The position numbers were made by a program, and so were the translations under genes. This document shows, piece by piece, positions 53,920-64,000 of a DNA stretch of 64,000 nt. The first letter of the stretch is position 1, and each line of letters starts with the position of its first letter. The stretch is from positions 103,419 through 167,418 of the forward strand of contig CAVPQY010000005.1 in the NCBI GenBank assembly GCA_963707695.1. Direction: 5' to 3'. The stretch comes from JAOPZW01 sp963707695. Lineage in GTDB: Bacteria > Actinomycetota > Thermoleophilia > Solirubrobacterales > Solirubrobacteraceae. Below the pieces are notes generated by a model that saw only the letters and a program-made list of their open reading frames with translations, had not been told where the DNA came from and made no database searches.

Positions 53920-54514
53920 GCTCCTCGTCGGTCGCCGGCGGCCCGGGGAGCGGCTCGCCGGCCGGCGCGCGCAGGCCGTCGAGGGCGAGCGCGAGCGAGC
54001 GCCGCCGGAGCTGCCGGGTGCGCTCCTCGTCGCCGAGGCGGATGGACGCGACCTGCTCGAAGACGAGCGCGAGGTCGTTGACGCTCGCGTCGCGGCGGAT
54101 CGCGCCCGCGTCCTGCGCCGCGCCGAAGAGCTCGACGTTCAGCCGTCCCGCCTCCTCCGCCGCGGCGTACAGCGCCGGTGTCGGCACGAAGGTGCCGGCC
54201 AGGCGCTGGGTCAGGGTGCTGGCGTCGGCCTCGACCGCGGCCCGCATGAACGCCGCGAAGCGCTCCCACGGGTCCGCGGGGAGCGCGAGGGCGGACCGTG
54301 CCGCGGCGATGTACCGCCGCAGGCCGTCCGCGCACAGCGCGCGCAGCAGGTCGTCCTTGCTCGCGTAGCGCGCGTAGAGCGCGCTCATCCCGACGCCGGC
54401 GTGGCGGGCGACCGCCGCGACCGGGGCTGACGGGTCGGCCACGAAGACCGCCCGCGCGGACGCGAGGATGCGCTCGTCGTTGCGCGCGCGGCGCTCGCCC
54501 CGAGGCTGCGGCAT
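53885..54514 (-). CDS. TetR-family transcriptional regulator
   Basis: A 209-residue repressor. The N-terminal helix-turn-helix is ARNDERILASARAVF, then PVAAVARHAGVGMSALYARYASKDDLLRALC. The C-terminal ligand domain is helical (RRYIAAARSALALPADPWERF). ATG 54514 follows the family start. It is divergent from the VOC gene at 54593. A perfect GGAATG-GAA-CATTCC palindrome lies in the 78-bp gap between the two starts and is very likely its operator. Ligand unknown. Confidence 0.9.
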   Translation of the reverse strand: MPQPRGERRARNDERILASARAVFVADPSAPVAAVARHAGVGMSALYARYASKDDLLRALCADGLRRYIAAARSALALPADPWERFAAFMRAAVEADASTLTQRLAGTFVPTPALYAAAEEAGRLNVELFGAAQDAGAIRRDASVNDLALVFEQVASIRLGDEERTRQLRRRSLALALDGLRAPAGEPLPGPPATDEELTARWTPPARR

Positions 54515-54529
54515 GGCCCCATCATAACT

Positions 54530-54544
54530 GGAATGGAACATTCC
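54530..54544. promoter_or_regulatory. Probable TetR operator
   Basis: Perfect 6+3+6 palindrome GGAATG-GAA-CATTCC 16 bp from the tetR start, in the divergent gap to the VOC gene. A shorter nested palindrome GGAA-CA-TTCC is contained in it. The AT-rich island stands out from the GC-rich surroundings. Confidence 0.65.
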
Positions 54545-54592
54545 GTTCTGATAAGCTGAAGCCCGTCTTCTCCCCGTCCCAAGGAGCGCCTC

Positions 54593-54964
54593 ATGGACTT
54601 CAAGCTCGAGCTCGTGGCCGTCCCCGTCAGCGACGTGGACCGCGCCAAGGCCTTCTACACCGACCGGCTCGGCTTCACGGCCGACCACGACCACCAGGTC
54701 GACGAGCACGTGCGCTTCGTGCAGCTCACGCCGCCCGGCTCGGCGTGCTCCATCGCGATCGGGACGGGCGTCGTCGACACCGAGCCCGGGTCCGTGCACG
54801 GCCTGCAGCTCGTCGTCGACGACATCGAGGCGGCGCGGGCCGAGCTCCGCGCGCGCGGCGCCGAGCCCGGCGACGTCCAGGACTTCCCGTGGGGGCGCTT
54901 CCTGTTCCTCGCCGACCCCGACGGCAACCGCTGGGCCGTCCAGGAGGTCCCCGTGCGCCGCTGA
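54593..54964 (+). CDS. VOC-family protein (glyoxalase/bleomycin-resistance type)
   Basis: A 123-residue single VOC protein with LELVAVPVSDVDRAKAFYTDRLGF, a middle strand RFVQLTPPGSACSIAIG, and closing VHGLQLVVDDIEAARAELRARG and FLFLADPDGNRWAVQE. The last strand has the glutamate expected for metal binding. The first strand has Val-Pro where a ligand His is often found, so activity is uncertain. AAGGAG precedes ATG 54593. It sits under the control of the divergent TetR protein. Confidence 0.85.
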   Translation: MDFKLELVAVPVSDVDRAKAFYTDRLGFTADHDHQVDEHVRFVQLTPPGSACSIAIGTGVVDTEPGSVHGLQLVVDDIEAARAELRARGAEPGDVQDFPWGRFLFLADPDGNRWAVQEVPVRR

Positions 54965-55028
54965 GCTCCGCCGTGCTGCCGCGCCGCCGGGACCGGCGGC
55001 GCGTCCGCCGGATCGCGCGCTCGGTCCG

Positions 55029-56688
<1,660 letters not shown>

Positions 56689-56708
56689 CGGGGATCTAGG
56701 CTACTGCC

Positions 56709-58130
56709 GTGTCGCCGCGGCCCCGCCTGCGCCTGCGTGAGGACGACGCGCCCCCATTGCTCCTGGGCGTGGCCGTCGCCGCGGCGGCGGTGGCGCTCAC
56801 GACGCTGCTGATCTACGCGCTCGACAACGTCGCGCCCGTCGTGTCGCTCGGCGTCGTCTACCTCGTCGCCGTGCTGCTCGTGTCCTCGATCTGGGGCTGG
56901 GCGCTCGGCGTGGCGACCGCCGTGGCCAGCGCGCTGGCCTTCAACTTCTTCCACATCCCGCCCACGGGCCGGTTCACGATCCGCGAGGGCGAGAACTGGG
57001 TCGCGCTCGTCGTCTTCCTCATCGCCGCGGTCCTGGCCAGCACGCTCGCCGAGCAGGCGCGCGTCCGGGCGCGCGACGCGGACCAGCGCCGCCAGGAGGC
57101 CGACCTGGCCGCCGAGATGGCCCGGCTGCTGCTGCGCGGCGGCCGGCTGGAGGAGGCGCTGCCGCTCGTCGCCCACCGCCTGGCCCAGGGGCTCGACCTG
57201 CCGTCCGTCGCGCTCGAGCTGCGCGCCGTCGACGGCGACGAGCGGCGCGTCGCCTTCCCGCTGCGCGAGCACACCCGGCAGATCGGGACGCTGCTCGTCC
57301 CGGCCTCCCTGTCGGAGGCGGTCCTGCACCGCCTCCAGCGCCGGGTCGTCCCGCAGCTCGAGGCGCTGCTGGCGGCGGCGCTCGAACGCGACGAGCTGCT
57401 CGGCGACGCCGTCGAGACGGCCGCGCTGCGCCGCTCCGACGTCCTGAAGACGGCGCTGCTGCGTGCCGTCTCGCACGACCTGCGCTCCCCGCTGACGGCG
57501 ATCCTGGCCGCCGTCGACGCGCTCGGCTCGGCGGGGATCACCGACGCCGAGCGCCAGGAGCTCGTCGACGACGTCGGCACGGAGGCGACCCGGCTCTCGC
57601 GCCTCATCGACAACCTGCTGGACCTCTCGCGGCTGGAGGCGGACGCGGCCGAGCCGCGGCGCGAGTGGTGCTCGGTCGGCGAGGTGCTCGAGGCCGCCGC
57701 CGAGGACCTCGGGCTGCCCGACGGGACGTTCCGGCTGTCGATCGACCCGGACCTCCCGCAGGTGCGGGCCGATGCGGCCCAGCTCGAGCGCGCCTTCGCC
57801 AACCTGCTGGAGAACGCCAGCCGGCACGGCGGCGGCCACCCGGTCTCCGTCCGCGCCCGCGCGGTCGGTCCGCGGATCATCGTCCGCGTCGTCGACCGCG
57901 GCCCGGGCATCCCTTCCGCGCAGCGCGACCGGATCTTCGAGCCGTTCTACCGCTCCGGCACCGAGCGCACGGGGCACCGCGGCTCGGGCCTTGGACTGGC
58001 CATCACCCGCGGCTTCGTCGAGGTCAACGGCGGGACGGTGTCGGTCGAGTCGCTCCCGGGGCAGGGCACGACGTTCGTCGTGGAGCTGCCGCTCGACGCG
58101 CCAGTCCCGGCGCCGGTCGCGACCCCGTGA
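56709..58130 (+). CDS. Membrane histidine kinase with DUF4118 domain (KdpD C-terminal-like)
   Basis: A 473-residue sensor kinase. Membrane helices (PLLLGVAVAAAAVALTTLL to LASTLAE, the DUF4118 domain of KdpD) cover residues 17-115. A GAF-like region follows, then HisKA with the phospho-histidine in VSHDLRSPLTAIL, the N-box in ERAFANLLENASRHG, and G boxes in VDRGPGIPSAQ and RGSGLGLAITRGF. It is equivalent to the back half of KdpD; the front half is a separate gene at 63528, so the sensor is split. GTG 56709 start; its stop overlaps the kdpE start. Confidence 0.87.
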   Translation: MSPRPRLRLREDDAPPLLLGVAVAAAAVALTTLLIYALDNVAPVVSLGVVYLVAVLLVSSIWGWALGVATAVASALAFNFFHIPPTGRFTIREGENWVALVVFLIAAVLASTLAEQARVRARDADQRRQEADLAAEMARLLLRGGRLEEALPLVAHRLAQGLDLPSVALELRAVDGDERRVAFPLREHTRQIGTLLVPASLSEAVLHRLQRRVVPQLEALLAAALERDELLGDAVETAALRRSDVLKTALLRAVSHDLRSPLTAILAAVDALGSAGITDAERQELVDDVGTEATRLSRLIDNLLDLSRLEADAAEPRREWCSVGEVLEAAAEDLGLPDGTFRLSIDPDLPQVRADAAQLERAFANLLENASRHGGGHPVSVRARAVGPRIIVRVVDRGPGIPSAQRDRIFEPFYRSGTERTGHRGSGLGLAITRGFVEVNGGTVSVESLPGQGTTFVVELPLDAPVPAPVATP

Positions 58131-58801
58131 GCCGGCGCGTCCTCGTCGTCGACGACGAGCCGCAGATCCTGCGCGCGCTGCGCATCGTGCTGCGCGAGGC
58201 GGACTTCGACGTGCTGCCGGCCACCACGGCGAAGGAGGCGCTGGACGCCGCCGCGCTCCGCCCGCCCGACGCCGCGATCGTCGACCTCGTGCTGCCCGAC
58301 GGCGACGGCATCGAGGTCACGCGCTCCCTGCGCGAGTGGACGGCGGCGCCGATCATCGTGCTCAGCGCCGTCGGCGAGGAGGACGAGAAGGTCCGCGCCC
58401 TGCAGGCCGGCGCCGACGACTACGTGACCAAGCCGTTCGGGCCGCGCGAGCTCGTCGCGCGGCTGGAGGCGGTCCTGCGCCGCAGCGCGCAGGCGCCGGA
58501 CGAGCCGGTCCTGCGGGCCGAAGGCCTCGAGCTCGACCTCGCCGCGCACGAGGTCCGCGTCGGCGGGGAGGTCGTGCGCCTCACCCCGAAGGAGTTCGAC
58601 CTGCTGACGACGCTCATGCGCCACCGCGGACGGCTCATGACGCACCGCGCGCTGCTCACCGAGGTCTGGGGTCCGGCCTACGCCGACGACGTCGGGACGC
58701 TGCGCACGCACATGTCGAACCTGCGCCGCAAGGTCGAGCCGCCCGGCGCGCCGCGGCTGCTGAGCACCGACGCCGGGGTCGGCTACCGCCTGGCGGGCTG
58801 A
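58127..58801 (+). CDS. kdpE: KdpE-like response regulator (OmpR family)
   Basis: A 224-residue regulator. The receiver has VLVVDDEPQILRALRI, the phospho-aspartate in AAIVDLVLPDGDG, the Thr/Ser in IIVLSAVGEEDEK and the lysine in DYVTKPFGPRELVARL. The winged-helix output domain is LTPKEFDLLTTLMRHRGRLMTHRALLTEVWG. It should switch on the kdp operon on potassium limitation. GTG 58127 overlaps the kinase stop (GTGA), and the kdp structural genes follow on the same strand after 103 bp. Confidence 0.9.
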   Translation: MSRRVLVVDDEPQILRALRIVLREADFDVLPATTAKEALDAAALRPPDAAIVDLVLPDGDGIEVTRSLREWTAAPIIVLSAVGEEDEKVRALQAGADDYVTKPFGPRELVARLEAVLRRSAQAPDEPVLRAEGLELDLAAHEVRVGGEVVRLTPKEFDLLTTLMRHRGRLMTHRALLTEVWGPAYADDVGTLRTHMSNLRRKVEPPGAPRLLSTDAGVGYRLAG

Positions 58802-58904
58802 CAGCGCCCCACGGGGCCGCCTCGTGGCGGTCTTGACGCGTCCTTGATGGCGGCGAGCCGGATCCGAATACGGCCTTGACGACGGCGCGCCTAGGGTCGG
58901 ATCC

Positions 58905-59027
58905 ATGCCCTTCCCCGCGGTGCTCGCCTCGGTGCTGGACTCGCTCCAGGACGTGTCCTCCCTGGCGTTCGGGGTTCTCGCCTTCGCCGCCCTGTTCCTG
59001 GTGCTCGTGGGGCTCGACCGCGTATGA
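58905..59027 (+). CDS. Small single-helix membrane peptide upstream of KdpF (40 aa)
   Basis: A 40-residue peptide (PFPAVLASVLDSLQDVSSLA, then a helix FGVLAFAALFLVLVGLDRV) with one membrane helix. It overlaps the next gene by 4 bp (ATGA), as expected of co-translated genes. Similar short helices precede KdpF in some actinobacteria (recollection, not checked). It may be an additional small subunit or assembly factor of the potassium pump. TTGACG boxes lie at 58833 and 58876, but no good -10 partner is seen. Confidence 0.65.
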   Translation: MPFPAVLASVLDSLQDVSSLAFGVLAFAALFLVLVGLDRV

Positions 59028-59113
59028 GCACCGTCGAGCTCGTCGGGCTGATCGTGTCGGTGCTCGTCTTCGCCTACCTGCTCGTGGCGCTCCTGCGCCC
59101 GGAGCGCTTCTAG
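59024..59113 (+). CDS. kdpF: Potassium-transporting ATPase subunit KdpF
   Basis: A 29-residue peptide STVELVGLIVSVLVFAYLLV, then ALLRPERF, matching the KdpF pattern of one helix ending in an (A/P)E(K/R)F tail. KdpF stabilises the KdpFABC complex in the membrane. It overlaps the peptide gene before it by 4 bp and ends 3 bp before kdpA. It is too short for usual gene callers. Confidence 0.85.
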   Translation: MSTVELVGLIVSVLVFAYLLVALLRPERF

Positions 59114-59116
59114 GCC

Positions 59117-60848
59117 ATGACCGTCTCCGGCTGGGTCGAGATCCTCCTCTTCCTGGCGGTCCTGACCGCCCTGACCCCCGTGTTCGGGGGCTACATGGCC
59201 CGGGTCTTCGCAGGCGAGCACGTCGCCCTGAGCCGCGTGATGGCGCCGGTCGAGCGCGGCCTCTACCGCGTGCTGGGGGTCGACCCCGAGCGCGGCCAGG
59301 ACTGGAAGGCCTACGCCCGTTCGGTACTGGTCCTGAGCGCCGCCTTCGGCGTGCTGCTCTACGTGATCCTGCGGACCCAGACGCTGCACCCGTGGAACCC
59401 GCGGAACCTCAGCTCGGGCACCTGGGACGTCTCCTTCAACACCGCCTCGGCGTTCCTGACGAACACGAACTGGCAGTTCTACGCGGGCGAGACGACGCTG
59501 TCCTACTTCTCGCAGATGGCCGGCCTGGCCGTCCAGAACTTCGTCTCCGCGGGCGTCGGCATCGCGGTGCTGATCGCCTTCATCCGCGGGCTGGCCTCGC
59601 GCTCGGGCAAGGAGCTCGGCGTCTTCTACGTCGACTTCACGCGCTGCGTCGCTCTACGTCCTCCTGCCGATCTCGGTGCTGCTCGGGCTGTTCCTGGTCA
59701 GCCAGGGGGCCCTGCAGACCCTCGGCGGCCCGATCCACGCCACGGGGCTGACCGGCCTCGCTCAGACGTTCGCGCGCGGGCCCGTCGCGAGCCAGGAGTC
59801 GATCAAGATGCTCGGGACGAACGGCGGCGGCTTCTTCAACGTCAACTCGTCGATGCCGTTCGAGAACCCGACGTGGGTGACGAACTTCGTCGTGATGCTG
59901 TCGGTCCTCTCGATCCCGGCGGCGCTCACGGCGACCTACGGGCGCATGGTCGACAACCGCCGTCAGGGCTGGATGGTCTTCGGCGCGATGATGGCCCTCT
60001 TCGTCGTCGCGGTGGTCATCGTCTACGTCAACGAGGCGGGCTCGACGCCGGCGATGCACGCGGCCGGCCTGACGGGCGACAACCTCGAGGGCAAGGAGCA
60101 GCGCTTCGGGATCGGCTCCACGTCGCTGTTCGTCGCCGTCACGACGGCCGCCTCCTGCGGCGCGGTCAACGGCGCGATGGAGTCGCTGAGCGGCCTCGGC
60201 GGCGCGGTCCCGATGGCGCAGATGATGACCGGCGAGGTCATCTGGGGCGGCGTCGGCTCGGGCCTGTACTCGATGCTCCTCTTCGTCATCCTCGGCGTCT
60301 TCATCTCGGGCCTGATGGTCGGCCGTACGCCCGAGTTCCTGGGCAAGAAGATCGAGGCGCGGGAGGTCAAGCTGACGATCATCGGCTCGATCACCGTGCC
60401 GATGATGGTCCTGGCCGCCACGGCCTTCGCGATCGGCTCGAAGTGGGGGACGCCGTCGATCTCCAACTCGGGGCCGCAGGGCTTCTCCGAGACGCTCTAC
60501 GCCTACACGTCGCAGAGCAACAACAACGGCTCGGCCTTCGCCGGCTACACGGGCTACCTGCAGCCCAACGGCACGAACCACGGCGCCTTCGGGATCTCCT
60601 TCGCCGACGTCGTGGGCGGCCTGGCGATGCTCGGCGGTCGCTTCGTCCCGCTCCTGGCCGCGCTGGCGATCGCCGGCTCGCTGGCCGGCAAGCGGGTCAC
60701 CCCGCCGGGCCTGGGGACGCTGCGGACCGACACGCCGACCTTCGGGGTCGTCCTGGTCTCGGTCGTCGTGGTCATCGCCCTGCTGACCTTCGTCCCCGCC
60801 CTCCTCCTCGGACCCGTGGTCCAGGGCCTCACCGACCAGCTCTTCTGA
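59117..60848 (+). CDS. kdpA: Potassium-transporting ATPase subunit KdpA, +1 frameshift near 59648
   Basis: The potassium channel-like subunit of the Kdp pump. The first 178 residues include WKAYARSVLVLSAAFGVL and the first selectivity segment (FLTNTNWQFYAGE). The frame is lost after VDFTRC. The rest resumes one base over: LYVLLPISVLLGLFLVSQG, then LGTNGGGFFNVNSS, TTAASCGAVNGAMES, and SNNNGSAFAG, the other three pore segments. Removing one G in TGCGTCG gives about 577 residues, the normal KdpA size. It starts 3 bp after kdpF. Confidence 0.9.
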
Positions 60849-60849
60849 C

Positions 60850-61479
60850 ATGCGCGAACTCAAGACCGCCGCGATCGCCGTCGTGATCTTCACGGCGATG
60901 CTCGGCCTCGCCTACCCCCTCGCCATGACCGGCGTCAGCCAGGTCCTCTTCCCGGGCCGCGCCGACGGCTCGATGGTGAAGGTCCACGGCAAGGTCGTCG
61001 GGTCGAAGGTCATCGGCCAGGACTTCTCCCGCGACACCGGCAGGAAGGACGCCGACGGCAACCCGATCCTGGTGCCCGACCTGCGCTACTTCCAGAGCCG
61101 GCCGTCGGTGACGGGCTACAGCCCGTCGGCGACCTTCTTCAACAACCAGGGCCCGAACCAGAAGGCCCTGGCCACGCAGCTCGAGGGCTTCCGCGACGCC
61201 TACCTCAAGCGCGAGCGGCCCTTCACGCCGGGCCTGACCGCCGCCGGCATCCCGTCCGACGGGGTGACGACGTCGGCGTCGGGCGTCGACCCGCAGATCT
61301 CCGAGGCCAACGCGCGCATCCAGGCCAACCGGGTCGCGCGGGTGCGCCACCTGTCCCGCGCCCGCGTCCTGCGCCTGATCGACGACCACGCCAGCCGGCC
61401 GCTCTTCGGCCTGGCCGGGCCGAGGTCGATCAACGTCCTCGAGCTCAACCTCGCCCTCGACCGGGAGGCCTCGCGATGA
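60850..61479 (+). CDS. kdpC: Potassium-transporting ATPase subunit KdpC
   Basis: A 209-residue subunit with one N-terminal membrane helix (IAVVIFTAMLGLAYPLAMTGV) and an outer domain. Family features are GQDFSRDTGR, YFQSRPSVTGYSP, NNQGPNQKAL, SGVDPQISEANARIQANRVAR and FGLAGPRSINVLELNLALD. KdpC assists potassium binding and pump assembly. It lies between kdpA and kdpB (order A-C-B), whereas the common order is A-B-C. The start follows kdpA directly; the stop overlaps the kdpB ATG by 4 bp. Confidence 0.93.
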   Translation: MRELKTAAIAVVIFTAMLGLAYPLAMTGVSQVLFPGRADGSMVKVHGKVVGSKVIGQDFSRDTGRKDADGNPILVPDLRYFQSRPSVTGYSPSATFFNNQGPNQKALATQLEGFRDAYLKRERPFTPGLTAAGIPSDGVTTSASGVDPQISEANARIQANRVARVRHLSRARVLRLIDDHASRPLFGLAGPRSINVLELNLALDREASR

Positions 61480-63513
61480 CCGACCGCCCCGAGCGCTCGC
61501 TCTTCGAGCCGGCGATCCTGCGGGCGGCCCTGCTGGCGTCGCTGCGCAAGCTCGACCCGCGGCTCATGGCCCGCAACCCGGTCATGTTCGTCGTCGAGGT
61601 CGGCGCGGTGTTCACGACGGCGCTGTGGATCGTCGGCGAGCCGGGCCAGCCCGGGTGGTTCGCCTTCACGGTCGCCTTCTGGCTGTGGCTCACGGTCCTC
61701 TTCGGCAACTTCGCCGAGGCGATCGCCGAGGGCCGCGGCAAGGCCCAGGCCGACGCGCTGCGGGCGATGCGCAAGGAGACGACGGCCAAGCTGCGCGACG
61801 GCACGATCAAGGGCGCGTCGGAGCTCACCCGCGGCGACGTCGTGGTCGTCGAGGCGGGCGAGCTCATCCCCGGCGACGGCACCGTCGTCGAGGGCATCGC
61901 CTCGGTCGACGAGTCGGCGATCACCGGCGAGTCGGCGCCCGTGATCCGCGAGTCCGGCGGCGACCGCAGCGCGGTCACGGGCGGCACGCGCGTGCTCTCG
62001 GACCACATCGTCGTGGAGATCACGCAGGAGCCAGGTCACTCCTTCCTGGACCGCATGATCGCCCTGGTCGAGGGCGCCGAGCGCCGCAAGACGCCGAACG
62101 AGATCGCCCTTGTCGATCCTGCTCGCGGGCCTGACGATCGTGTTCCTGGTCGTCGTCGTCGCGCTGCGCCCGTTCGGGGAGTACGCCGGGACGGCGATCT
62201 CGATCACGAACCTCATCGCGCTGCTCGTCGCGCTCATCCCGACGACGATCGGCGCCCTGCTGAGCGCCATCGGCATCGCCGGCATGGACCGCCTCGTCCG
62301 CCGCAACGTGCTCGCCCTCTCCGGCCGGGCCGTCGAGGCGTCGGGCGACGTCGACGTCCTGCTGCTCGACAAGACGGGCACGATCACGCTCGGCAACCGC
62401 CAGGCCGCCGAGTTCGTCCCGATGCCCGGCGTCAGCGAGGCCGACCTCGCGGAGGCGGCGCAGATGAGCTCGCTGGCCGACGAGACGCCGGAGGGCCGCT
62501 CGATCGTCGTGCTGGCCAAGCAGTACGGCATCCGCGAGCACGCCTTCGCGGGCCACGCGCCGCGCTTCGTGCCCTTCACCGCGCAGACGCGGATGAGCGG
62601 CGTCGACGTCAACGGCACCCGCCTGCGCAAGGGCGCGGGGGACGCGATCCTGCGCTTCGTCGCCGAGGAGGGCGGGCAGGCGCCGCCCGAGCTCCAGGTC
62701 CAGCTCGACCGGATCGGGCGCGAGGGCGGGACCCCGCTCGCCGTCGCCCGCGACAGCCAGGTGCTGGGCGTCGTGTACTTGAAGGACGTCGTCAAGGAGG
62801 GCATGCGCGAGCGCTTCGAGCGCCTGCGCGCGATGGGCATCCGCACCGTGATGGTCACCGGCGACAACCGCCTGACGGCGGCGAAGATCGCCGAGGAGGC
62901 CGGGGTCGACGACTTCCTGGCCGAGGCGACGCCGGAGGCCAAGCTCGCGCTCATCCGCGAGCAGCAGGAGAGCGGGCGCCTCGTCGCCATGACCGGCGAC
63001 GGCACGAACGACGCCCCGGCGCTCGCGCAGGCCGACGTCGGCGTGGCCATGAACACGGGCACCCAGGCGGCGCGCGAGGCCGGGAACATGGTCGACCTCG
63101 ACTCGAACCCGACGAAGCTCATCGAGATCGTCGAGGTCGGCAAGCAGCTGCTCATCACGCGCGGCGCGCTCACGACGTTCTCGATCGCCAACGACGTCGC
63201 GAAGTACTTCGCGATCCTGCCCGCGGTCTTCGCCTTCACCTACGGGCTGCACGGCGGTCGCGGGCCGATCGACCAGCTCAACGTCATGTCGCTCGGAACG
63301 CCGGAGTCGGCGATCGTCTCCGCGATCATCTTCAACGCGCTGGTCATCCCGATGCTCGTGCCGCTGGCCCTGCGCGGCGTGCGGTACCGCCCGGTCGGGG
63401 CGTCGGCGCTGCTGCGGCGCAACCTCCTCATCTACGGCGTCGGCGGCCTGATCGCGCCCTTCATCGGGATCAAGGTCATCGACCTGCTCGTGCACAACGT
63501 GCTCGGCGCGTGA
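61476..63513 (+). CDS. kdpB: Potassium-transporting ATPase subunit KdpB, +1 frameshift near 62110
   Basis: The P-type ATPase subunit. The N-terminal 212 residues include SVDESAITGESAPVIRESGG (actuator TGES) and end at RKTPNEIAL. The frame shifts at CCCTTGTCG; removing one T gives IALSILLAGLTIVFLVV and continues as a normal pump: SITNLIALLVALIPTTIGALL (helix 4), the phosphorylated aspartate in LLLDKTGTITLG, MVTGDNRLTA, and MTGDGTNDAPALAQADVG. Repaired length is about 678 residues. Its ATG overlaps the kdpC stop. Confidence 0.92.
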
Positions 63514-63527
63514 ACTAGCCTCGGCCC

Positions 63528-64000
63528 GTGGCCGAGCGCGGGCACTACAAGGTCTTCGTCGGCATGGCCGCGGGCGTCGGCAAGACCTACCGGATGCTCC
63601 AGGAGGGCCAGGCCGAGGCCGAGGCCGGCCGCGACGTGCGTCGTCGGCCTCGTCGAGACCCACGGCCGGGCGCGAGACGGCCAAGCTGGTGGACGGGCTC
63701 GAGGTGCTGCCGCGCCGGCGCGTCCCCTACCGCGGCGTCGAGCTCGAGGAGCTGGACCTCCCCGGCCTGATCGCGCGCCGGCCCGAGCTCGCGCTCGTCG
63801 ACGAGCTCGCGCACACGAACGCGCCGGGGGTCGAGCACCGCAAGCGCTACGAGGACATCGCCGACGTCCTGGAGGCGGGCATCGACGTCTTCTCCACGGT
63901 CAACGTCCAGCACCTCGAGTCGCTCAACGACCAGGTCGCCGACCTGACCGGCGTCCGCGTCCAGGAGACGGTGCCCGACGAGATCCTCGGGCACGCCGAC
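63528..64000 (+). CDS. kdpD: KdpD N-terminal sensor protein, two +1 frameshifts, cut by window edge
   Basis: The start (HYKVFVGMAAGVGKTYRMLQE) is the KdpD nucleotide-binding domain with Walker A GMAAGVGKT. The expected continuation (VVGLVETHGRA, then ETAKLVDGLEVLPRR, ARRPELALVDELAHTNAPG, YEDIADVLEAGIDVFSTVNVQHLESLNDQV) is present. It is spread over three frames by extra Cs near 63636 and 63673. Removing both restores one frame to the window edge. In E. coli this part is fused to the kinase; here the kinase domains are the separate gene at 56709. GTG start, 14 bp after kdpB. Confidence 0.85.

Noticed and set aside
58802..58904. Potassium- or c-di-AMP-responsive riboswitch before the kdp genes
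   Set aside because: The gap before the first mini-gene is only about 100 bp and shows no fold or conserved core I can recognise. KdpD/KdpE control is sufficient.
63528..63700. Programmed frameshifting in kdpD
   Set aside because: Two shifts of the same sign only 37 bp apart, with no slippery sequence, fit base-insertion errors better than recoding.

Overview
The window is very GC-rich, densely coded DNA with many GTG starts and 4-bp stop/start overlaps. It looks like a chromosomal segment of an actinobacterium of the Thermoleophilia/Solirubrobacterales type. Pointers to this are a secreted protein with a 'FANVTSAVALFIALGGTSYAA' leader followed by decamer-like repeats, F420-type luciferase-family and mycobacterial-style P450 genes, and RskA-type anti-sigma and KdpFABC systems. 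The taxonomic call is inference.

Layout. 1-3.2 kb: edge-truncated membrane diguanylate cyclase, RTX-like secreted protein, agmatine deiminase. 3.25-3.36 kb: tRNA-Asp(GTC) with a terminator. 3.4-5.85 kb: a less typical islet of short orphan genes, including a DUF1059 protein and a frame-broken two-TM channel. 5.9-11.5 kb: envelope and stress genes (LamG protein, PH-domain membrane protein, M28 peptidase, NlpC/P60 lipoprotein, a ferritin-like protein with a Ser/Arg/Gly tail, RsbW-like kinase, DUF427). 11.6-21.1 kb: DsbA-like protein, aconitase, M24 peptidase, ChaB, lone receiver, ECF sigma/anti-sigma pair, secreted orphan, M42 peptidase. 21-34.1 kb: a catabolic block with two aldehyde dehydrogenases, GMC oxidoreductase, HAD hydrolase, two-domain VOC dioxygenase, MarR, class-I amidotransferase plus class-III aminotransferase, and a four-gene operon (PLP decarboxylase, GNAT, SDR, LLM oxidoreductase). 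34.2-40.5 kb: APC permease, glutamine-synthetase-like ligase, P450, GntR, sulfite-oxidase-like enzyme and DUF202, run together as one operon. 40.6-47.3 kb: membrane and housekeeping genes (flippase-like, GNAT, ParB-like, rhodanese, MsrA, phosphoesterase). 47.3-51.4 kb: FAH hydrolase and acetoacetate-decarboxylase-like genes divergent from ferredoxin, ferredoxin reductase and aldo/keto reductase. 51.4-56.7 kb: secreted orphan, GH5 glycosidase, TetR/VOC pair, EttA. 56.7-64 kb: a potassium-uptake locus: histidine kinase, KdpE, a small peptide, KdpF, KdpA, KdpC, KdpB and the edge-truncated KdpD sensor.

Main observation. The same perfect 15-bp palindrome (TGGATA-CAT-TATCCA) lies in two divergent promoter regions 15 kb apart. 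One controls the decarboxylase operon and the permease/ligase/P450 operon; the other controls the FAH/decarboxylase-like pair and the ferredoxin/reductase genes. This ties a P450 to redox partners encoded elsewhere and suggests one regulon, probably for catabolism of an amine by gamma-glutamylation and oxidation. The GntR protein of the P450 operon is the obvious candidate regulator.

Caution. Eight otherwise well-conserved genes (channel, M28, ALDH, aminotransferase, EttA, KdpA, KdpB, KdpD) are broken by single frameshifts (two in KdpD). Every one but the channel needs removal of exactly one base to restore the frame. Such one-sided errors look more like insertion errors in the assembly than gene decay, so these genes may be intact in the organism.
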